Part shown: piece by piece, positions 1-7,064 of the stretch
How the letters are laid out: each line of letters opens with the position of its first letter
Numbering within the stretch: the stretch's first letter is position 1
From: an uncultured Phycisphaeraceae bacterium
GTDB lineage: Bacteria; Planctomycetota; Phycisphaerae; Phycisphaerales; UBA1924
Reading direction: 5' to 3'
Length of the DNA: 40,192 bases
Assembly: GCA_937899905.1 (NCBI GenBank)
Contig: CALCCF010000067.1
Coordinates: forward strand, 1-40,192
Translations under genes and position numbers: made by a program
Notes under the pieces: generated by a model
Database searches by the model: none
Told to the model about the DNA's origin: nothing
What the model saw: the letters and a program-made list of their open reading frames with translations, nothing else

Positions 1-227
1 CGCCGTCCCCCCCCAACTGTCCCCCCCCTCTGCTTGCGTTGTCTTTCCTGCCCCCCCCACCCCCCGCCCCGGGGCGTGCACGAAACGAATCCGCCACGCC
101 CGAGACACCCGCAACGAAACCCTTCGTCACTGCGTACGCTCCGGCATGCCGGCCTCGCGTTCGCCGGCGATTCGTGGAACGTGGCGGGCACCGTTCCCGC
201 CACGTGTTCTGGGAGAGGAGACGGGAT
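1..227. other. C-rich leader region, no gene seen
   Basis: No supported gene lies here. The first 66 bases contain three runs of eight C (7-14, 21-28, 51-58) plus shorter C runs. A perfect 10-bp inverted repeat (179-188 with 196-205, arm ACGTGGCGGG, 7-nt loop) sits 22 bases before the start codon of the following gene. It has no T run after it, so it looks like a leader hairpin and not a terminator. Confidence 0.5.
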
Positions 228-968
228 ATGAAGCCGTTTGTGGCGGTATCGCTGGTATGCGCGCTGTCGTTCGTGACCGTTCCAACCATGGCGTTCGCAC
301 AGGCGATCGCCGTCCCGCCCAGGGTCGGCGAGCGGCAGGAAGGCTTCGAGGACCTGCCGCGTGGCCCCCTTGACGATGGCATGTTCGCCTTCATCTTCGG
401 TCGGGACGCCACGCTCCGGGGCATGCCCTTCGGCGGCGGGATCTTCGTCTCGGGCGGCTGGATCTTCCGATGCCTCGTCGAGCCACACGAGGGCCGGCAG
501 TTTGTGGGCAGCACCATCGGGAGCAACGTGATCATTACCTTCGAAGACCAACCCGCAACCTTCTTCGGCGGCTACTTCGTCAGCAACGGGGACGCCAGCG
601 GCACGAACGGAACGGCCATGTTCTTCCGCGAAGATCAAACCCTGATCGATGAACAGCCGCTCAACCTCGCCCCCGACTGCGAGTGGACGTGGAACGGCTG
701 GGCGTTCGTCGAACCGGTGAGCCTCGTGGTGTTCACCAGCGGAACGCCCGATGGCGATTTCCTCCAGGTCGACAACCTGCAGCTAACGCAAGGCCAGAGC
801 TGCCGCGCCGACATCGACGATGACGGCGAGCTGACCATCTTCGACTTCCTGGAGTTCCAGAACCTGTTCGCGCTCGGCGATCTCGACGCCGACTTCGACG
901 GCGACGGGGTGCTCACGCTTTTCGATTTCCTCGAGTTCCAGAATGATTTCGACGCCGGCTGCCCGTAA
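228..968 (+). CDS. Secreted protein with GC-type dockerin-like tail
   Basis: A 246-residue exported protein. The ATG at 228 is chosen because GAGAGGAG lies 7 to 14 bases before it and the protein then opens with a classical signal peptide (MKPFVAVSLVC..., cleavage near AFA-QA about residue 24). The open frame extends further upstream but without a signal peptide. The middle part resembles a beta-sandwich that I cannot assign to a family. The C-terminal 60 residues carry two calcium-loop-like repeats (DIDDDGELTIFDFLEFQ and DFDGDGVLTLFDFLEFQ), preceded by a Cys (QSC) and closed by AGCP. This is the GC-type dockerin-like tail shared with five other proteins in the window, presumably used for surface anchoring or sorting. 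The extra Pro after the terminal Cys is slightly unusual. Confidence 0.8.
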   Translation: MKPFVAVSLVCALSFVTVPTMAFAQAIAVPPRVGERQEGFEDLPRGPLDDGMFAFIFGRDATLRGMPFGGGIFVSGGWIFRCLVEPHEGRQFVGSTIGSNVIITFEDQPATFFGGYFVSNGDASGTNGTAMFFREDQTLIDEQPLNLAPDCEWTWNGWAFVEPVSLVVFTSGTPDGDFLQVDNLQLTQGQSCRADIDDDGELTIFDFLEFQNLFALGDLDADFDGDGVLTLFDFLEFQNDFDAGCP

Positions 969-1001
969 GCGTGCGAGGGTGGCGAACACGACCCTACTCG
1001 G

Positions 1002-1535
1002 CTAGCGCTTGGAGAAGATCGCACAACACAACGATGCGAATGTCGACCAGGTTCCAAGCAGGAAGAACACGCCCCCGACGGCCGTGAGGAGATATGTCGC
1101 CGGGTTGATGACGCCCGATGTCTCGTCGAGCAGCACCGCTCGCTCGGGGTACCGCAGATCGACGAAGACGTAGAACGGCTCGCGCTTTGATACATCCTCG
1201 ACCACGCCCTCAGCCCATCGCTTGCCTGTTGGCCATTTGGTCTTGCCGAAACCCAGGCGCGTGCTGTGGTAGTCGACCCCATCGATCACGTACGTGAAGT
1301 CAACCTCCACGTGATAGACCGTAGTGTTGTTCACGTTGCTCGACCGCACTTCGATCGAGTTGAGCGATGCTGGCGTCTCCTGCAGCTGAGCCCGCCTGCC
1401 TTCGAGAGCGGGCAGGTAGTCAACGCTGATCACGTACGCGAGCACCCCCGCACCCATGATCATCATCACGAACATCACCGCATTAGCCATCCAGCCCGGT
1501 GACGTGGTCGACCCCCGCCAGGTCTTTCGCATCAT
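1002..1535 (-). CDS. DUF3592-type membrane protein
   Basis: A 177-residue membrane protein. One hydrophobic helix lies near residues 17-39 and another near 146-172, with about 100 polar residues between them. The middle part (YHVEVDFTYVIDGVDYHS, later YPERAVLL) has the pattern of the DUF3592 extracytoplasmic domain, in which a YxVxGxxY strand precedes a conserved YxPxxPxxAxL segment. Function is unknown in the family. It is convergent with the GC-dockerin gene at 228-968 and divergent from the secreted protein at 1630. No strong ribosome binding site precedes the start, and the second codon is also ATG, so the exact start is uncertain by one codon. Confidence 0.7.
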   Translation of the reverse strand: MMRKTWRGSTTSPGWMANAVMFVMMIMGAGVLAYVISVDYLPALEGRRAQLQETPASLNSIEVRSSNVNNTTVYHVEVDFTYVIDGVDYHSTRLGFGKTKWPTGKRWAEGVVEDVSKREPFYVFVDLRYPERAVLLDETSGVINPATYLLTAVGGVFFLLGTWSTFASLCCAIFSKR

Positions 1536-1561
1536 TGATGGCCCCCAAAGCCTGTGACCGA

Positions 1562-1582
1562 GCCAACCAACATTAGGTTGGC
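1562..1582. promoter_or_regulatory. 7-bp inverted repeat between divergent genes
   Basis: GCCAACC and GGTTGGC form a perfect 7-bp dyad with a 7-nt AT-rich centre. It lies between the divergent starts at 1535 and 1630, where an operator would be expected. No regulator is identifiable, so this is only a positional suggestion. Confidence 0.25.
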
Positions 1583-1629
1583 CGCATGCCGTGCGACATC
1601 CCTACGGTTGATTCGACCGGAGGCCGCCG

Positions 1630-2703
1630 ATGCATGCGATCCTGAGACTGCTCCTGCCCGCGTTGCTCCTGTGCACGGCTAGCTACGCGTCCGCCCAGCC
1701 CCAGCAACGATTGCGGGCGATCGACGTCACCGTCCACGTGCGGGACCACGAGGGCAACCCGGTGCCAGACATCCCCGTGACCGCGTCCACGCGCATGTGG
1801 AGCAACATGTTCGAAGGCATGTGGCACGACGTGACCGACGCGCAGGGCAACGCGACGCTGCGCATCGACGTCTTGCGGCACGAGACGTACATCCGAGTCC
1901 AGGCCGCGAGCTACGAGCCCTACGACACGACGAACTGGTCGGAGTTCGAGGCCCTGCACGCGCGGTGGGCCGTGCCGCTGGCCACGCCCATCCACATCCG
2001 CGACCAGGCCCCCACGTACCACCGCACGATCACGCTGCACCCCAAGGCGGCCATCGAGGCGCGCATCACCAACGACGATGGCACGCCCGCCCGACGTATC
2101 CATCTGAGCTCGGCCAGCATCTTCGCCTTCACGAACCAGGACAAGCCCGTCGACAGCTTCCGCTTCGACGGCCTCATCCGCGGCCAGCACAACGTCCTCG
2201 TCGGCTTTGGCTGCTTTCGTGAGAACCCCCGCCCGTTCATCATCGAGCTTGACGAGACCCAGAGCGACGCCGATGTCGTTGAAGTCGCCGCGACCGTTCC
2301 GCCGTATACCGAGACGACGGCCGTGCTCGATCTGCGGCTCGATCGCCACAAGGACATGATCTACGAGCGCACGGATGGCAACCAGTACGTGACGCTGATC
2401 TCTCCCGATGGCGCCCTCGCGTACTGCATCCCCCGCGAGTACGACCAACGCTTCGAGATCTTGGCCGCCGACGGCAGCGGCAAGCCCGTGTACACGCTGC
2501 CAACCGTCGAGCCCGGCCGCTACTTCATCGCCCCCGGCCAGCTCGACTACCCGCCCGCGATGAAGCTCTACCAGCACATCCGCGCCGGCAACGACCCCAC
2601 CGGTTCCATCACCGAGATTACCGCGATGGAGGACCGGACCATCGAAGCCCTGCTCGACCTGGAGAAGCTCGAGGAAGACATCATCGACCTGCTTGGGTTG
2701 TAG
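1630..2703 (+). CDS. Secreted protein with an Ig-like or carboxypeptidase-regulatory-like domain
   Basis: A 357-residue exported protein. GGAGG lies 8 to 12 bases before the ATG. The signal peptide is MHAILRLLLPALLLC... with cleavage near ASA-QP (about residue 22). Residues 30-110 read like a carboxypeptidase-regulatory or Ig-like fold: DHEGNPVPDIPVTAST followed by VTDAQGNATLRI is the usual 'extension with added and transmitted value' pattern. A second similar stretch begins near residue 137 (IEARITNDDGTPARRI). No catalytic motif is visible and there is no GC-dockerin tail. The last 20 residues are acidic and helical. The substrate or partner is unknown; a periplasmic or surface structural role is an inference. 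Confidence 0.65.
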   Translation: MHAILRLLLPALLLCTASYASAQPQQRLRAIDVTVHVRDHEGNPVPDIPVTASTRMWSNMFEGMWHDVTDAQGNATLRIDVLRHETYIRVQAASYEPYDTTNWSEFEALHARWAVPLATPIHIRDQAPTYHRTITLHPKAAIEARITNDDGTPARRIHLSSASIFAFTNQDKPVDSFRFDGLIRGQHNVLVGFGCFRENPRPFIIELDETQSDADVVEVAATVPPYTETTAVLDLRLDRHKDMIYERTDGNQYVTLISPDGALAYCIPREYDQRFEILAADGSGKPVYTLPTVEPGRYFIAPGQLDYPPAMKLYQHIRAGNDPTGSITEITAMEDRTIEALLDLEKLEEDIIDLLGL

Positions 2704-2801
2704 CGCCCGTCGCGGTTCGGCTACCACAACGCCCAGCCATTGGTTGAGCGGTGCAGGAAACGAAGCACGCCCGACGCGGACCGCGCTGGTACACTCCAGC
2801 A

Positions 2802-3605
2802 ATGCAAGCATCGCCACATGCCCACTTCGAGACCGCCATGGCAACCGAGGTCGGTCGGCTCCCCGTCGAGGTCCGGGACGTCGCGGGCGAGTTCTGCTCG
2901 AACGGGAAGCGGTTACGCCCGCTCCTGGTCCAGGCGTTCGCGCTCTCGCACGGCGCGACGAGTGACGCGTGGCTCGCCTTCGGCGTTGCCCTCGAGCTCC
3001 TGCACAAGGCCAGCCTGATCCAGGACGATCTGCCCATCATGGACGACGACGAGATGCGCAGCGGCCATCCAGCGGTGCATGCCACGTCTTCCCCCGCCCA
3101 CGCGCTGCTCGCCTCGGACGCGATGATCGGGCACGCTTTCCGCTTAGGTGCCGAGTCCGCGCACCCCGCGGAAGCCGTAACACTTATGAGCGATGCGCTG
3201 GCCGCGCTGTGCGGCGGGCAGCTGAAGGACCTGCACCTGGCAGGCAAAAACACCACCGCCGATTGGACACAGATCGCCGACGAAAAGACGGGCGCACTGT
3301 TCGCGCTGGCCGCCCGGCTCGGCGTGCTCGCCGCGGGTCGCCTCGACGACGAATCACACCAGAACGCCCAGAAGTTCGGCGTATCGCTCGGTCGCCTCTA
3401 CCAGCTGTTCGACGACATCGCCGACGGCGAGAGCAGCGCCCCGATGGCGGCCCTGAACGAGCACCGCGATGCGATCCTGGCGCACGTCCAGCGCACGCCA
3501 CAGCCCGCGGCGCTGCGGCGATACGTCGAGCAGCTCCAGAAGCTCACAGAAAAAGTGCTGAGCGGCAGCGACCCCGCGCCTCCCCCATCACCACCGACTG
3601 GGTGA
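2802..3605 (+). CDS. crtE: Polyprenyl diphosphate synthase, probable GGPP synthase
   Basis: A 267-residue trans-isoprenyl diphosphate synthase. GKRLRP (35-40) binds substrate diphosphate. The first Asp-rich motif is DDLPIMD (75-81, the DDxxxxD form of bacterial short-chain enzymes), followed by GGQLKDL (138-144), and the second Asp-rich motif is DDIAD (204-208). The residues before the first motif read KASLIQ. Ala in the fifth position upstream matches CrtE-type GGPP synthases, whereas FPP synthases usually have Tyr there, so GGPP is the likely product. At 267 residues the protein is a little shorter than usual (about 290). The ATG at 2802 has no clear Shine-Dalgarno but TGGTACACT, an extended -10-like sequence, ends six bases before it. 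A GTG at 2751 in the same frame is an alternative. The product would feed crtB downstream. The product chain length is inference. Confidence 0.85.
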   Translation: MQASPHAHFETAMATEVGRLPVEVRDVAGEFCSNGKRLRPLLVQAFALSHGATSDAWLAFGVALELLHKASLIQDDLPIMDDDEMRSGHPAVHATSSPAHALLASDAMIGHAFRLGAESAHPAEAVTLMSDALAALCGGQLKDLHLAGKNTTADWTQIADEKTGALFALAARLGVLAAGRLDDESHQNAQKFGVSLGRLYQLFDDIADGESSAPMAALNEHRDAILAHVQRTPQPAALRRYVEQLQKLTEKVLSGSDPAPPPSPPTG

Positions 3606-4107
3606 TCGCCGCACACGTCGCGCCAACGCACGATCTCGGGAACATTCAGGGCAAGAAATGCCTTCAAGTCCACGGCTTTGGGAAAAGTGCCCAGCCGATT
3701 GCGATACCGATAGCGTGCAAACCGTGACTCAAGAACAGTTCAGTTGAGAACGCACGGTTCACATCCGCATCCGTAAATGACAACACAGTGTTGGGGAACA
3801 TGGTTGTATAGAACCACGACTATGCCCTAGATCCCCTATCAAAGCACGCGGTGATCCCTCGTAAGGTGATCCGCATCCGCAGTGCGCGGTCTTCGCAATT
3901 GCGCAACTCGAGCCAGCCGTAAGCGCAGGAGGGAATACCGCAAAATCTGCGGGAGAGCCCTCCGCAGCGTTGTGGTGTGCGTTTGCACGGTCGGTAGTAG
4001 AGGTATGCTGGCAATGTCAGTCAGGATCCAACTGTTTTTCGTAGTTGGTCCATGGCCACGCGGCATTACGCGACTCTGCTTCGTTTCCTCATAGGCACTC
4101 CACCGAC
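3606..4107. other. 502-bp gap between crtE and the rhodopsin locus
   Basis: No convincing gene on either strand; the short open frames lack ribosome sites and have no family features. Notable items are a perfect 13-bp palindrome at 3781-3793 and a 6-bp GC hairpin at 3947-3967 (CTGCGG and CCGCAG, 9-nt loop) with no T run. The gap is lower in GC and less codon-like than its flanks, and should hold the promoter for the membrane protein/rhodopsin unit. I could not pick a convincing -35/-10 pair. Confidence 0.4.
3781..3793. promoter_or_regulatory. Perfect palindrome, candidate operator
   Basis: CAACAC-A-GTGTTG is a perfect 6+1+6 dyad about 315 bases upstream of the small membrane protein and 830 bases upstream of the rhodopsin start. 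Its length and symmetry are typical of a binding site for a dimeric regulator, but nothing ties it to a specific factor. Confidence 0.25.
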
Positions 4108-4551
4108 ATGACCGGACAACGCCACATCCTCGGATCAGCCCTCGACGTCTTCGCGGCTGTTCTTGGAGCGGGCGTGTGCGTGATCTGGCTGCTCGTGTTC
4201 CAGGATCGCTTCGTCGATGGTGCAACCTGGAGCGGCCTGAACCCCAACGGTGGCGGCCCGGGCTTCCTGCTCATCCTCTCGGCTGGTTGTCTCGGCTTCT
4301 TCATCCGCTCGAAGACCGCAAAGTCGATGGCCGCGCTGCCGGCGATCCTCCACTCGGCAGTCTTCGCGGCGGTGTGCGGCGTGTGCTTCATGCTCATCGC
4401 CCCGATGGCCGTGACACTGCCCTCAGACATGATCGTTTCAATGGCGTCGGCTGTCACCGGCGCCTTTTTTGTACCCCGAGTCGTGTCGTCTGTACTCAAC
4501 GAAAGTTGGAGTCATGCCCAAGCCGCGAGTGCATACGACGGCGCGGAGTAG
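4108..4551 (+). CDS. Small four-helix membrane protein upstream of rhodopsin
   Basis: A 147-residue integral membrane protein that I do not recognise. Hydrophobic segments lie at about 9-31, 49-67, 79-102 and 107-128. The loop between the first two is rich in Gly and Asn (GLNPNGGGPG) and the tail is polar. The ATG at 4108 is preferred; upstream in-frame starts are non-ATG and lack a hydrophobic start. No good Shine-Dalgarno is seen. It lies 69 bases before the rhodopsin gene on the same strand, so the two may share a transcript. A role in rhodopsin assembly or in ion or energy handling is possible but purely contextual. Confidence 0.6.
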   Translation: MTGQRHILGSALDVFAAVLGAGVCVIWLLVFQDRFVDGATWSGLNPNGGGPGFLLILSAGCLGFFIRSKTAKSMAALPAILHSAVFAAVCGVCFMLIAPMAVTLPSDMIVSMASAVTGAFFVPRVVSSVLNESWSHAQAASAYDGAE

Positions 4552-4620
4552 TTGTTCGCTTCGTAGTTCCTTATTGAAAGGCGGGCCGGAACCACTCCGA
4601 ACCCGAGGAAGGAGCACCCA

Positions 4621-5427
4621 GTGCCGGATCTGAGTTCATTCGAGTTCAATGTGGTGTACAACCTATTGTCGCTGACCGTCGCGACGATGGGTGCCGCCAC
4701 GCTGTTTTTCTTCTTTGCCCCAAGGGTCAATAGGAAGTACAAGGCCGCCATGGTCGTCACGGGACTCGTGACGGCGATCGCCTGTTACCACTACTTCCAG
4801 ATCCGCATCTCGTTCGGCGACGCGTTCGCCCTGAACGAGGCGGGCACCTACGCCGCCACCGGCAAGCCGTTCAACGACTTCTACCGGTACGCCGACTGGC
4901 TGCTGACCGTGCCGCTGCTCATGGTCGAGCTCATCGCCGTCATGGCGCTGACCAAGGCCGAGACGGCCAAGTACCTGCGCATCCTGATTCCCGCCGTTCT
5001 CATCATGATCGTCCTGGGCTACCCGGGAGAGAACGCCATCGCGACCGGCGGCAGCGCCGCCGCGATCTGGGGCTGGTTCGTCGCCAGCATGATCCCCTTC
5101 TGCATCGTTCTCGCCGTGCTGTTCACGCAGCTCAGCGCCGCGATCGAGAAGCAGCCTGCTGAGGCCCGCGGATTGATCAACTTCGCCCGCATTGTGGTCC
5201 TCGTGACCTGGGCGTTCTACCCGCTCGCCTACGTCATCGGTGCCCTCGGCTCCGGCGGTGAGTCCGGCATGAGCACCACCGCGGTAGTCGGCCTCCAGGT
5301 TGGCTACACCATCGCAGACATCACGGCCAAGGCCGGCTTCGGTGTCGTGATCTACCTGATCGCTCGCAAGAAGAGCGAGATCGAGGGCCTCGACGAGGAC
5401 GTCAAGGCCGTCCCGGCTGCCGCCTAA
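4621..5427 (+). CDS. Proton-pumping type microbial rhodopsin (proteorhodopsin/xanthorhodopsin-like)
   Basis: A 268-residue seven-helix retinal protein. The GTG at 4621 follows GAGGAAGGAG with a normal gap. Helix C reads RYADWLLTVPLLMVE: Asp92 (proton acceptor), Thr96 and Glu103 (proton donor) give the DTE motif of outward proton pumps. His57 in YHYF matches the His that pairs with the acceptor in proteorhodopsins. Helix G holds Asp233 and the Schiff-base Lys237 in ADITAKAGFG. Leu100 at the tuning position predicts green absorption. Overall wording (LGYPGE, IPF, LFTQL, LQVGYTIAD) is closest to xanthorhodopsin from memory. At the position of the xanthorhodopsin antenna-binding Gly an ungapped alignment gives Phe153, so a carotenoid antenna seems unlikely. 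Acidic and basic residues end the C-terminus. The retinal genes follow directly. Function as a light-driven proton pump in the inner membrane is strongly supported by motif but not tested. Confidence 0.95.
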   Translation: MPDLSSFEFNVVYNLLSLTVATMGAATLFFFFAPRVNRKYKAAMVVTGLVTAIACYHYFQIRISFGDAFALNEAGTYAATGKPFNDFYRYADWLLTVPLLMVELIAVMALTKAETAKYLRILIPAVLIMIVLGYPGENAIATGGSAAAIWGWFVASMIPFCIVLAVLFTQLSAAIEKQPAEARGLINFARIVVLVTWAFYPLAYVIGALGSGGESGMSTTAVVGLQVGYTIADITAKAGFGVVIYLIARKKSEIEGLDEDVKAVPAAA

Positions 5428-5444
5428 GGCTCCGCAGTCTCCTG

Positions 5445-5474
5445 CGACTCCGTCGACTACCGTCGTCGGAGTCG
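5445..5474 (+). promoter_or_regulatory. Long hairpin between rhodopsin and crtI
   Basis: An 8-bp stem (CGACTCCG with CGGAGTCG), one T-T mismatch, a further 4-bp stem (CGAC with GTCG) and a TACC loop. It begins 17 bases after the rhodopsin stop and is followed by ATTTCC and then the crtI GTG at 5481. The only Shine-Dalgarno-like bases for crtI (CGGAG, 5467-5471) are in the 3' arm. It could act as a partial terminator, an mRNA 3'-end stabiliser for the opsin message, or a gate on crtI translation. Confidence 0.6.
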
Positions 5475-5480
5475 ATTTCC

Positions 5481-7064
5481 GTGCAGTACGCAACGATCCA
5501 ATCCGACCCGCAGCATGTGGCAGGCGCCACGACGACCCCGAACCGTCCTGGCGTGAGCGGTTCGGGTCGCCAAACGGCCGTCGTCATCGGCGCCGGCTTC
5601 GCGGGCATCGCCTCGGCGCTCCGCCTGGCCGCCGCGGGCTGTAAGGTGATGCTCGTCGCCCGGCTGCCCGAGATCGGCGGCCGAGCCCGCACCTTCGAGC
5701 GTGACGGCTTCACCTTCGACGCCGGCCCCACCGTCATCACCGCCCCGTACCTCCTCGACGAGCTCTTCCAGCTCTTCGGCGAATCGATGCACGACCACGT
5801 CGATCTCCGACCGGTCTGGCCCTGGTATCGCGTGCAATGGGAAGACGGCCAGCACTTCGACTACGGCGGCGATCCCGACACCATGTGCCAGCAGATCGCG
5901 CGGTTCAACCGCGACGATCAGGACGGCTATCGCCGGATGCTGGCGAAGGCCGAAGAGATCTACCGCATCGGCTACGAGGGCCTGGGAGACCAGCCCTTCG
6001 ACAAGGCCGGCTCGATGGTGCGGGCCGTGCCCGACATGATCCGCCTGGGCGCCCAGCGCTCGATGTACTCGTTCGTCGCCTCGCACATCAAGAACGAACG
6101 CCTACGCCAGGTCTTCACCTTCCAGCCGCTGCTGGTTGGCGGCAACCCGTTCACGACCTCCTGCATCTACGGCCTCATCCAGCCGCTCGAGCAGAAGTTC
6201 GGCGTCCACTACGCCATGGGCGGCACCACCGCAATCGTCAGGGCCCTCGAAGGGCTGCTCGTCCGCGCCGGTGTCGAGCTGGTGCTCGGCGATGCCGTCT
6301 CTCGGATCGAAACGCGATCCAACCAGATCGCCTCGGTCCACCTCGAGTCCGGCCGACAAGTCAAGGGCGAGCTGTTCCTGTCCGCCGGCGATCCCGTGAC
6401 GCTCTACACCAAGCTGCTTCCGCCGTCCGGTCGGCACATGCGCACCCGGCTGCGTGCCAAGTCGATGAAGCTCTCGATGGGCCTCTTCGTTTCGTACTTC
6501 GGGACCTCGACCGAGTACCCCGACCTCGCGCACCACACGATCCTGCTGAGCGATCGCTACAAGTCGCTGCTCAAGGACATCTTCGACCGCGGCACCGTTC
6601 CCGAGGACCCGAGCCTCTACGTCCACGCCCCGACACGCTCCGACCCCTCGATGGCGCCGCCCGGGCACGAGTGCTTCTACGCCCTGGCGCCCGTCCCAAA
6701 CCTCAAGCTCTACGACGACTGGCAGTCCCGAGCCGATCGGTACCACGACCTCGTGCTCGAACGCATCGAGAACCATCTCGCGCCCGGGCTCCGACAGAAC
6801 CTCGTGACCAAGTTCGCCGTGACTCCCAAGTACTTCGAGACCGAGCTGGAGTCTCCAGCCGGTGCGGGCTTCAGCGTGCAGCCCGTGCTCTCACAGTCGG
6901 CCTACTTCCGCTTCCACAACCGCTGCCCGCACTATCGCAACATGTACCTCGCGGGCGCGGGCACGCACCCCGGGGCAGGCATCCCCGGAACGCTCTGCAC
7001 CGCCAAGACCGCGATGCGGTGCATGGTCCGCGACAACGCCGTGCCCGCGAAGGCCCTGGGATGA
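5481..7064 (+). CDS. crtI: Phytoene desaturase (phytoene to lycopene)
   Basis: A 527-residue FAD-dependent carotenoid desaturase of the CrtI type, which removes hydrogens from phytoene to make lycopene at the membrane. The dinucleotide-binding motif VVIGAGFAG covers residues 34-42, followed by EIGGRA (64-69) and FDAGPTVIT (79-87). The C-terminal CrtI signature YLAGAGTHPGAGIPG is at 489-503. The GTG at 5481 gives an N-terminal extension of about 30 residues before the FAD fold; an in-frame GTG at 5553 would start closer to the conserved region but has no ribosome site. The real start may therefore be either one. First gene of a tightly packed run with crtB, crtY and blh. Length is normal for the family (490-520). 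Confidence 0.95.
   Translation: MQYATIQSDPQHVAGATTTPNRPGVSGSGRQTAVVIGAGFAGIASALRLAAAGCKVMLVARLPEIGGRARTFERDGFTFDAGPTVITAPYLLDELFQLFGESMHDHVDLRPVWPWYRVQWEDGQHFDYGGDPDTMCQQIARFNRDDQDGYRRMLAKAEEIYRIGYEGLGDQPFDKAGSMVRAVPDMIRLGAQRSMYSFVASHIKNERLRQVFTFQPLLVGGNPFTTSCIYGLIQPLEQKFGVHYAMGGTTAIVRALEGLLVRAGVELVLGDAVSRIETRSNQIASVHLESGRQVKGELFLSAGDPVTLYTKLLPPSGRHMRTRLRAKSMKLSMGLFVSYFGTSTEYPDLAHHTILLSDRYKSLLKDIFDRGTVPEDPSLYVHAPTRSDPSMAPPGHECFYALAPVPNLKLYDDWQSRADRYHDLVLERIENHLAPGLRQNLVTKFAVTPKYFETELESPAGAGFSVQPVLSQSAYFRFHNRCPHYRNMYLAGAGTHPGAGIPGTLCTAKTAMRCMVRDNAVPAKALG

Noticed and set aside
1573-2844. 423-codon frame antisense to the secreted protein at 1630
   Set aside because: No signal peptide or motif; the plus-strand gene has a signal peptide and ribosome site.
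3947-3967. GC hairpin as a terminator of crtE
   Set aside because: No T run, and 340 bases after the crtE stop.
4663-5493. 276-codon frame antisense to the rhodopsin gene
   Set aside because: Mirror of the rhodopsin codon pattern; Asp/Gly/Val-rich, no family features.
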